Source: Verrucomicrobia bacterium LP2A (GTDB lineage Bacteria > Verrucomicrobiota > Verrucomicrobiia > Methylacidiphilales > Methylacidiphilaceae). From it: 64,000 nt of DNA. Of this stretch, positions 58,049 through 64,000 are shown piece by piece (the stretch's first letter is position 1; every line of letters begins with the position of its first letter). A model generated the notes under the pieces. That model ran no database searches, was not told the DNA's origin, and worked only from the letters and a program-made list of their open reading frames with translations. The stretch covers positions 1-64,000 of the forward strand of contig JAFS01000001.1 of the NCBI GenBank assembly GCA_000526255.1, in the 5' to 3' direction. A program made the position numbers and the translations under genes.

Positions 58049-59260
58049 ATGAGGAATCAACAAGCTGCTCCTCCTGGTTTGACAGAAGAAAAACCGGATG
58101 CGTATGGTGATCGGCGTTTTTCAGATGCGAAGAAGGATCCCCGGCGGGGCACGGAGACGGTTTTGAAGCTGAGTGACCAAAAGTGGCAGGAGCATGTGGC
58201 GGATCGGCTGGGCATCGTTGCGGTGTTCCAGGAGACGCTCGAGCAGATCGACCGAGAAGTCGTGCGCCAGGCGGAAGAGATGGACCCTTGGATCCGGCCG
58301 CACTTCCACTCCCTTCTCGCGAGCCGAGGAAAGCGCCTGCGGCCTCTCTTGGTCGTGCTCGCTGCCGGTGTGAGCGGTGGCGTGCGGGCCGATCACATCG
58401 CTTTGGCCGTGGTCGTCGAGATGATTCACGTGGCGACGTTGGTTCATGATGACATCCTGGACGGGGCCCTCATCCGGCGAGGAGAGCCAACGGCGACTTC
58501 GCGATGGGGGAACGAGGTGTCGGTCTTGTTGGGCGACATGCTCTTCGCACACGCCCTGCGGATTTGTGCCAAGCTGCCGGAAGGCTCGGTGGAGCGTGTA
58601 GCGACTGCGGTCTGCACCGTCTGCTCCGGCGAGATCTTGCAGACGCAGCGGCGGTTCGATTGGGATCTTCAGGAGGAAGATTACTTCCGGATCATCGAGC
58701 GGAAGACCGGCGAGCTTTTCCGCATGCCCTGCGAAGTCAGCGCTTGGCTCAACGGGGTGCCGGACGATGCGAGCCGTGCCTTGGGGCGTTATGGCATGGC
58801 TCTCGGAATCGCCTATCAGATTTACGATGACTGTCTTGACCTCTTGGGGAAGGAGGAGGTCACGGGAAAGACTTTGGGCACCGATTGGGGGGGGGGAAAG
58901 CCAACGCTGCCGATTCTCTACCTGCTCGACTCGAAAAACGGGACTTGGCGGAACGAGTTGATTGATGCCTTTCATCGCGGGAGCTTTACCAGCAGGGAGG
59001 ATCTGTTGCCGCTTCTTGCCGAAAACGGGGTTCTGCCGAAGACGCAGAGCAAGGTGCAGGGAATTCTCTGCGGCGCCCGAAACGAGTTGGCGGCACTCTC
59101 TCCCGGCGATTCCAAGCAAGCGCTGGAAGAGGTCGTGGATCTCCTCGACAGCCAGGTGGACCGCCTGATCGAAGGGATGCTGACGGGGCATCGGGCTCCG
59201 GACACGTTCCGGAGCGGAGCCGAGGGAGAGGACAGAGTGAAACTGAGGGAAAACGAATGA
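58049..59260 (+). CDS. Polyprenyl diphosphate synthase
   Basis: A trans-type isoprenyl diphosphate synthase (403 aa) for the quinone side chain. The two aspartate-rich motifs are DDILD (in [15 protein letters not shown]) and DDCLD. The [13 protein letters not shown] segment with the substrate-binding lysine and arginine is also present. A run of ten G (58887-58896) encodes Trp-Gly-Gly-Gly just after the second motif. The C-terminal 20 residues are polar. The stop overlaps the rpmH start by 4 bp (ATGA), an unusual linkage. Confidence 0.9.
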   Translation: MRNQQAAPPGLTEEKPDAYGDRRFSDAKKDPRRGTETVLKLSDQKWQEHVADRLGIVAVFQETLEQIDREVVRQAEEMDPWIRPHFHSLLASRGKRLRPLLVVLAAGVSGGVRADHIALAVVVEMIHVATLVHDDILDGALIRRGEPTATSRWGNEVSVLLGDMLFAHALRICAKLPEGSVERVATAVCTVCSGEILQTQRRFDWDLQEEDYFRIIERKTGELFRMPCEVSAWLNGVPDDASRALGRYGMALGIAYQIYDDCLDLLGKEEVTGKTLGTDWGGGKPTLPILYLLDSKNGTWRNELIDAFHRGSFTSREDLLPLLAENGVLPKTQSKVQGILCGARNELAALSPGDSKQALEEVVDLLDSQVDRLIEGMLTGHRAPDTFRSGAEGEDRVKLRENE

Positions 59261-59430
59261 AGCGAACATACCAACCTTCGAAACGGTGCCGCGTGCGGCA
59301 GCACGGGTTTCTCGAGCGGACCCGCTCGCGTACCGGGCGCATCGTCCTCCGACGCCGCCGGGCAAAAGGCCGATATCGACTGGTTCCCAAGGGTGTAGAG
59401 CGCAAGTTCGCCCGCCACACGGGCGCTTAG
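59257..59430 (+). CDS. rpmH: 50S ribosomal protein L34
   Basis: A 57-residue ribosomal protein beginning [18 protein letters not shown], which matches the L34 consensus, then [12 protein letters not shown]. It has a C-terminal extension of about 12 residues beyond the usual 44-46. It is too short for many gene finders. It heads the conserved rpmH-rnpA-yidD-yidC order, but dnaA is not upstream; the polyprenyl synthase gene is. Confidence 0.95.
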   Translation: MKRTYQPSKRCRVRQHGFLERTRSRTGRIVLRRRRAKGRYRLVPKGVERKFARHTGA

Positions 59431-59464
59431 CCGGATACCAGCCGACTTCCTTCCCACGAAGACG

Positions 59465-59782
59465 ATTCGAAAGCGGCGCACCATCAGCCTTTTCTTCGCG
59501 TCGGGGAGACGTCTGAACGATGCTGCTCTTCTCCTTCTCGTCCTACCGCGAGAGCCGGAGCTCGAAGGTGACGCATTCTTCGCTACGCCGCGAAAGATCG
59601 GCAACGCTGTCGTCCGGAATCGGGTTCGACGGCGGATGCGCGAAGTATTTCGGTGCTGGATCTGCCGTCCCGACGATCCTTGGGTGTACGGTTGGATCGC
59701 CCGGCGATCGGCGGCTTCGCTCGACTTCTGGCGATTGAAAGAGAAAATGGTGAGATTGTCGGCACGGGCTCAGGAAAGGTGA
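59465..59782 (+). CDS. rnpA: Ribonuclease P protein component (start codon unclear)
   Basis: This is the protein part of RNase P, which trims tRNA 5' ends. The diagnostic motif GNAVVRNRVRRRMREVFR is clear, preceded by RKRRTISLFFASGRRL and ALLLLVLPRE. However, between the in-frame stop near 59393 and this conserved region there is no ATG, GTG or TTG. The coordinates given start at ATT 59465 as the most plausible rare start; ATA 59435 is another choice. A sequencing indel or an unusual initiation is possible. The stop overlaps the GTG of yidD. Confidence 0.8.
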   Translation: MRKRRTISLFFASGRRLNDAALLLLVLPREPELEGDAFFATPRKIGNAVVRNRVRRRMREVFRCWICRPDDPWVYGWIARRSAASLDFWRLKEKMVRLSARAQER

Positions 59783-60159
59783 AGCGAGGCATTCATTGGG
59801 TTCTGGCGATCTATCGCGGGGTGCTGACCCCGTTGCGACAGACGTTCGGATTGTACGGGTGCTGTCGCCACGTGCCCACGTGCTCGGAATATTGCCGTCA
59901 GGCCGTGGAGAGGCACGGATACCGGCATGGACTTCCGCTCTGCTTCCGCCGCCTCCTGCGGTGCCATCCATGGGGCACTTCGGGCTGGGATCCCGTTCCC
60001 GGGTGCGAGCGGACGCTTCCCGGGACGGGGAGTTACAGCGTCGGCGCGGAGGAGATTCCAGGCCCATCACAGCGGGAGGGCGACCGTATTGCAGCCGTGC
60101 CGGAGACCCGTCCTGAGCTGCTCGAACGAGTGGGGAGGGAGACGCGAGAGTCCCGCTAG
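59779..60159 (+). CDS. yidD: Membrane protein insertion efficiency factor YidD
   Basis: A 126-residue YidD homologue, with the conserved HVPTCSEYCRQAVERHGYRHG and CHPWGTSGWDPVP motifs. The GTG start at 59779 overlaps the rnpA stop (GTGA). The membrane-associated N-terminal helix is IHWVLAIYRGVLTPLRQT. The C-terminal 45 residues are a hydrophilic extension not usual in the family. It sits between rnpA and yidC as in most bacteria. Confidence 0.93.
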   Translation: MKRGIHWVLAIYRGVLTPLRQTFGLYGCCRHVPTCSEYCRQAVERHGYRHGLPLCFRRLLRCHPWGTSGWDPVPGCERTLPGTGSYSVGAEEIPGPSQREGDRIAAVPETRPELLERVGRETRESR

Positions 60160-60189
60160 GTGGAGCTCGGCGGGTCAGAAAAGGAGACG

Positions 60190-61929
60190 ATGGATCGAAA
60201 GGGATGGCTTGGGCTGATCTTGTGCGTGGTCGGCCTCTTTGCGTGGCAGTGGTATGTGATCTCTCACTATGGGCCAAGCCACGCGCCGAAGCCGACGCAG
60301 ACGACGGAACCGGTGGCGGGGCTCAAGCTGCCCACGACCGGGTCGGGAGAGGTGGCGAACGGAGGGGCTGGCGAGATCGGCCCCAGAGAGCCGTTGTCGA
60401 GCCCGGGATCTCTCCCTCCGGAGGAGACGGCGGTGCTCGAAAATGGGGAGATCAAAGTCCTCTTCACGTCCTGGGGAGGGGCCATCCGCTCGATTGAGCT
60501 CAAGACCCAGCGCGCGCACGGAGAGGAGCTGCTCGTGCTCAATCGCTTCGGCCGCGAGCCGATATTGAATGTGACTGGATGGGATGAGGGAGAGTCCCTA
60601 GCCGCCTACCATTGCAACCCGGAGAGCAAGGAGGTCGTCTTCTCCCGAACGCTGCCGAACGGCATCGAGTTCCGGCGGCGCTATCGGTTGAGTGGGGACT
60701 ATGAGGTCCGGCTGGAGCAGCAGTGGGTCAATCCGGCGACTCGGGAAATCACCCTCCCCCGGTGGAAACTCTGCGTCGGGCTGGGCGAGCCGATTCATCG
60801 ACAGGACCCTCCGGCCAGCATTGCGGCGAACTGGCTTCCCGTTCAAGGAAAGCTCGGTCGAATCAGCCTTCCGGACTTTGGCTCTGCGGGCATTCTGGGC
60901 ATGCAATGGAGGGGTCCTCGCTCGCTGATCGATAGCCCGAAGGAGCCCATGCGCTGGGTTGCGGTAAAAAGCCAGTTCTACGCAACGGTGCTGCTTCCTC
61001 CGGGAACTCTCCCTCCCGACCGTCTCGTTTGCGTTCGCGACCCACTGGTCGACTTTCCCGGGGGAGGGAAGGGCCAGCCTCCCGCAGGCTTGAAAGCTTG
61101 GGCGTCCTTTCCCGACATCGTTCTTCCGCCCGGCTCCTCGCTTGCGACGACGTTCACGGTCTTTGCCGGACCCAAGGAGTATAGCCTGCTCAAGAGCCTG
61201 GGATCGGAGACCGACCGGATCATGGATTACGGCTTCTGGGGTTGGATCGTGAAGCCCCTCCTCTGGTGCATGGTCCATTTGCATCAGATTCTCCCGAACT
61301 ATGGAGTCGTCATCATCGTCTTCACGCTCTGCATCAAGGCGGTCTTCTGGCCGCTCCAATCGGCGGCGAACCGGCATATGAAGGAGATGCAGGCGCTCAG
61401 CCCCCGGATGAAGGAGCTGCAGGCCAAGTACAAGGACCAGCCCGACAAGATACAGGCGGAGACGATGAGGCTCTACCGCGAGTTTGGAGTGAATCCGGTC
61501 GGAGGCTGTCTGCCCGTAGTCGTACAGGTGCCCATTTTCATCGGTTTTTACACGATGCTGCAAAGCTCGGTGGAATTACGGCATCAATCCTTCTTGTGGA
61601 TCCACGATCTCACTCGGCCCGATACGGTAGCGACCCTGCCGGGCATCGGCCTGGACATCAACCCCCTACCGCTCATCATGGTGGGGACGCAGATCATTCT
61701 CGCCCGGATGAGCTCGCCTCCCGCCGAGAATCCCCAAACCCGCATGATGCAGTGGATGCCCGTCTTCTTCCTCGTCTTCTTCTACAATTTCGCCGCGGCG
61801 CTGCCGCTCTACTGGACGGTGAATAACCTCGTTTCGATGGGACAGACTTATTGGAATCTGCGGAAGCCGGTGCCTATGCTGCATCGGGTCAAGAAGCAGA
61901 AGGCATCGGGGCTTTCGCTCCGGAAATGA
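60190..61929 (+). CDS. yidC: Membrane protein insertase YidC
   Basis: This insertase places proteins into the inner membrane alone or with SecYEG (579 aa). An N-terminal membrane helix (GLILCVVGLFAWQWYVISHY) is followed by a large periplasmic domain (about 75-350) and five C-terminal helices. The conserved positively charged residue of the groove is in IKAVFWPLQSAANRHMKEMQ and the stretch GGCLPVVVQVPIFIGFYTML is diagnostic. ATG 60190 has AAGGAG just upstream. Confidence 0.96.
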   Translation: MDRKGWLGLILCVVGLFAWQWYVISHYGPSHAPKPTQTTEPVAGLKLPTTGSGEVANGGAGEIGPREPLSSPGSLPPEETAVLENGEIKVLFTSWGGAIRSIELKTQRAHGEELLVLNRFGREPILNVTGWDEGESLAAYHCNPESKEVVFSRTLPNGIEFRRRYRLSGDYEVRLEQQWVNPATREITLPRWKLCVGLGEPIHRQDPPASIAANWLPVQGKLGRISLPDFGSAGILGMQWRGPRSLIDSPKEPMRWVAVKSQFYATVLLPPGTLPPDRLVCVRDPLVDFPGGGKGQPPAGLKAWASFPDIVLPPGSSLATTFTVFAGPKEYSLLKSLGSETDRIMDYGFWGWIVKPLLWCMVHLHQILPNYGVVIIVFTLCIKAVFWPLQSAANRHMKEMQALSPRMKELQAKYKDQPDKIQAETMRLYREFGVNPVGGCLPVVVQVPIFIGFYTMLQSSVELRHQSFLWIHDLTRPDTVATLPGIGLDINPLPLIMVGTQIILARMSSPPAENPQTRMMQWMPVFFLVFFYNFAAALPLYWTVNNLVSMGQTYWNLRKPVPMLHRVKKQKASGLSLRK

Positions 61930-61955
61930 GCGCGTAGGGAACCAAAGGGGACTGC

Positions 61956-63581
61956 ATGGAATCCCCGAAGCAATTCGACTTCCTGGTCATTGGCAGTGGG
62001 CTGGCGGGACTCTTCTATGCGCTCGAGGCATCGAAGGCCGGGACAGTGGCGATCCTGACGAAGGGCGCCGCGCGGGAGTCAAGCACCCTTCATGCGCAAG
62101 GCGGCGTCGCTTGTGTCGCCTCGGCGACCGATACCTTCGATCTGCACATTCAAGACACGCTCGATGCCGGGGGTGGGCTTTGCAAGGAAGCGGTTGTCCG
62201 CAGAATCGTCGAGGATGGGCCCGACCGAATCCGGGATCTGGCTCGATTGGGAGTCCGCTTTGCCACTCGCCCGGGGGAGGAAGGCGAAATCTGGGATCTG
62301 GGGAAAGAGGGGGGCCACAGCCGCCGCCGGATCTTTCACGTGGACGATGCCACGGGAAGGGAAATCGAGCAGGTCCTCCTGCAAGCTGTTTCGGCCAATC
62401 CTCGAATTCAGCTCTTGGAGGAGCATCAGGCGATCGATCTGATCACGCTCGGAAAGCTGGGTTATTCCTCCGAGAATCGGTGCGTTGGCTGTTATGTCCT
62501 GGACCGCGCCTCGGGCAGAGTCGAGGTCTTCTGCGCTCACCATACCTTGCTTGCGACGGGCGGCTGCGGCAAGGTCTACCTCTATACCTCCAATCCGGAT
62601 GTGGCCACCGGGGATGGGGTTGCCATGGCCTTTCGGGCCGGGGTGCCAGTCGCCAACATGGAGTTCATTCAGTTCCATCCCACCTGCCTCTATCACCCGC
62701 AGGCAAAGAGCTTCCTGATCAGCGAGGCCTTGCGAGGAGAGAGAGCCCTGCTCGTGAATCACCAGGGAGACCGATTTTTGCCCGATGTTGACCCTCGGGG
62801 GGAGCTCGCGCCGCGGGACGTCGTTGCGCGTGCGATCGATGCGGAAATCAAGCGGAGCGGGCATCCCTGCGTCTATCTCGATATCCGCCGGAAGGGGAAG
62901 GAGTTCCTCCTAGGGAGGTTTCCAACGATCTACTCCGCCTGTCTTCGCTACGGCATCGATATGGCCGCGGATCTCATTCCCGTGGTGCCGGCGGCCCATT
63001 ACCAGTGTGGAGGGGTGGTCACGGACATTGACGGGCGGACGGAGTTGCCGGGTCTCTGGGCGGCGGGAGAAGTGGCATGCACAGGCTTGCACGGAGCCAA
63101 TCGGCTGGCGAGCAACAGCCTCCTGGAGGCGGTCGTCGTCTCCTATCGGGCAGCCCGAGCGAGCGGCGCGGCGAAGCCGCCTTCACGGAAGGTCGCCATT
63201 CCCCCATGGGATGAGGGATCGTCGGCCGACCCGGACGAACTCGTGGTCGTGGCACATAATTGGCGGGAGATTCGCGAGCTCATGTGGGATTACGTCGGAA
63301 TCGTCCGCACGAGGAAGCGGCTGCGCCGCGCCGGGGTGCGCCTCCGAAACCTGGCGAGGGAGATCCGGGAGTACTACTGGAGCTATCGTCTCAATGCGGA
63401 CTTGATCGATCTCCGGAATCTTGCGCTCGTCGCAGCCTTGATCGTCGACTCGGCGCTCGAGCGCCGGGAGAGCCGTGGGCTACACTACATTCTCGACTTT
63501 CCCGGACTCGACGATACGCGACCTCCCGCTGACACGATTCTTCGATTCTTCGATTCTCCGAGGCTTCGATCGACTGAGTAA
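61956..63581 (+). CDS. nadB: L-aspartate oxidase
   Basis: This flavoenzyme performs the first step of de novo NAD synthesis (541 aa). The FAD motif is VIGSGLAGLFYALEA at residues 11-25, with LHAQGGVACV, FIQFHPTCLYHP, the active-site arginine region RFLPDVDPRGELAPRDVVAR and HYQCGGVVTDIDGRTELPGL. It differs from succinate dehydrogenase by the usual NadB pattern in GANRLASNSLLEAVV. nadA and nadC are not in the window. Confidence 0.95.
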   Translation: MESPKQFDFLVIGSGLAGLFYALEASKAGTVAILTKGAARESSTLHAQGGVACVASATDTFDLHIQDTLDAGGGLCKEAVVRRIVEDGPDRIRDLARLGVRFATRPGEEGEIWDLGKEGGHSRRRIFHVDDATGREIEQVLLQAVSANPRIQLLEEHQAIDLITLGKLGYSSENRCVGCYVLDRASGRVEVFCAHHTLLATGGCGKVYLYTSNPDVATGDGVAMAFRAGVPVANMEFIQFHPTCLYHPQAKSFLISEALRGERALLVNHQGDRFLPDVDPRGELAPRDVVARAIDAEIKRSGHPCVYLDIRRKGKEFLLGRFPTIYSACLRYGIDMAADLIPVVPAAHYQCGGVVTDIDGRTELPGLWAAGEVACTGLHGANRLASNSLLEAVVVSYRAARASGAAKPPSRKVAIPPWDEGSSADPDELVVVAHNWREIRELMWDYVGIVRTRKRLRRAGVRLRNLAREIREYYWSYRLNADLIDLRNLALVAALIVDSALERRESRGLHYILDFPGLDDTRPPADTILRFFDSPRLRSTE

Positions 63582-63648
63582 GCTTCGTCCCGCTCCGAGT
63601 CTTGCACCGAGCCTGCGGATGAAAACCAGAGGGGCGTTTTTGTCGGCT

Positions 63649-64000
63649 TCATTGCGGCTTCGGTGGAATCTTCTCCGGACCCGGCAGAGAGCGGACTTCC
63701 AAGTCGACCCAGGAAAAGCGGGCCGAATCGAAGCCCTCGATTCGCGTTGCGCCAAGCCATCCGTCGTTGGATCGGACGGGAGAGGCCGAGAAGGGAGAGG
63801 AATCGCGGAGGGGCGGGCGTCCGGAGAAGAGCCATCGGAACGCATCCTGCAAGGTTCTCTCCCGCCGGAGCCGAATGGAGAATGAGGCTGCCATCCCGCG
63901 CGAGGGATCGTCAGGCCCTCCCTGCTCCGAATCCATGAGCCATCTTCGGCCGGAGTAGAAGACCAGGCTTGGTTCCGTATAGCCGCTCGCCCGGAAAACG
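63649..64000 (-). CDS. C-terminal end of an ArnT-like (GT39) glycosyltransferase, 5' part off window
   Basis: The minus strand is open from the window edge to a stop at 63649. The decoded part contains GYTEPSLVFYSGRRW, which is the conserved EPSLVFY segment of ArnT/PMT-type polyprenyl-phosphate sugar transferases (GT39), and continues for about 100 residues. These membrane enzymes transfer sugars such as aminoarabinose to lipid A or mannose to proteins. It converges with nadB. The N-terminal membrane domain lies outside the window. Confidence 0.6.
   Translation of the reverse strand, partial: VFRASGYTEPSLVFYSGRRWLMDSEQGGPDDPSRGMAASFSIRLRRERTLQDAFRWLFSGRPPLRDSSPFSASPVRSNDGWLGATRIEGFDSARFSWVDLEVRSLPGPEKIPPKPQ

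Noticed and set aside
1-64000. CRISPR arrays, prophage genes, integrases, rRNA operons
   Set aside because: No evenly spaced direct repeats, no phage structural or integrase motifs and no rRNA sequence were recognised. The two tnpB elements are the only mobile DNA seen.

Overview
The window is a GC-rich (roughly 60-65% by eye), densely coded bacterial chromosome segment with about 65 genes. The gene set is that of a diderm: TonB-dependent receptor, TonB/ExbB, an MCE/Mla lipid transporter, an LptF/G permease, Lnt and a TolC-type efflux system. There is no rRNA, so placement is tentative. The gene complement and style recall Verrucomicrobiota (Methylacidimicrobium-like), but that is recollection, not proof.

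Layout. 1-2692 (minus): Mla-type ABC transporter (MlaE with a STAS domain, MlaF, MlaD cut by the window edge). 2814-3471: an internally deleted IS1341-type (tnpB-only) element. 3517-9567: mscL, glgP, an ABC-2 exporter and glycerate kinase. 9978-11975: a DUF4337 gene split by a full-length 1,437-bp tnpB element, followed by an ankyrin-repeat protein. 13182-22594: Mrp/ApbC, NamZ-like muramidase, a RelE-like toxin without antitoxin, malate dehydrogenase, a cyclase-family hydrolase, aldehyde dehydrogenase, a double-length SagB-type oxidoreductase and a STAS-like DUF4325 protein. 22653-22724: tRNA-Thr(UGU) with a clear promoter. 22949-30594: a small basic protein, 5-formyl-THF cyclo-ligase, an SDR, an AI-2E transporter, MiaB, NagA and PurL. 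30623-37610: accD, comF, a CPBP protease, accA, ribH, nusB, ftsY, ribD and hpt. 37788-39523: a two-gene ATPase/TOPRIM-like (DUF4276-like) module, the best candidate here for a defence system. 39533-50843: lnt, a PpiD-like chaperone, a VKOR-thioredoxin fusion, a TonB-dependent receptor, LptF/G, a DUF3365 haem protein, a SYLF protein and TolC. 50857-55776: YbhGFSR-like efflux pump. 55806-57886: exbB and tonB without exbD. 58049-63581: polyprenyl synthase, rpmH, rnpA, yidD, yidC and nadB. 63649-64000: the C-terminal end of a GT39/ArnT-like glycosyltransferase.

The most unusual feature is the pair of tnpB elements. The full-length copy sits inside a DUF4337 gene and has lost its own stop codon (TAG in the other copy, TCG here). 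TnpB therefore reads through the right end of the element, in frame, into the C-terminal half of the disrupted host protein and on to the translationally coupled ankyrin gene. The second copy has lost exactly 780 bp internally but keeps both ends and the 3' region that normally encodes the guide RNA. Several well-formed inverted repeats in 5' leaders (small basic protein, SYLF protein, ribH) and an rnpA reading frame without a canonical start codon are also worth checking.
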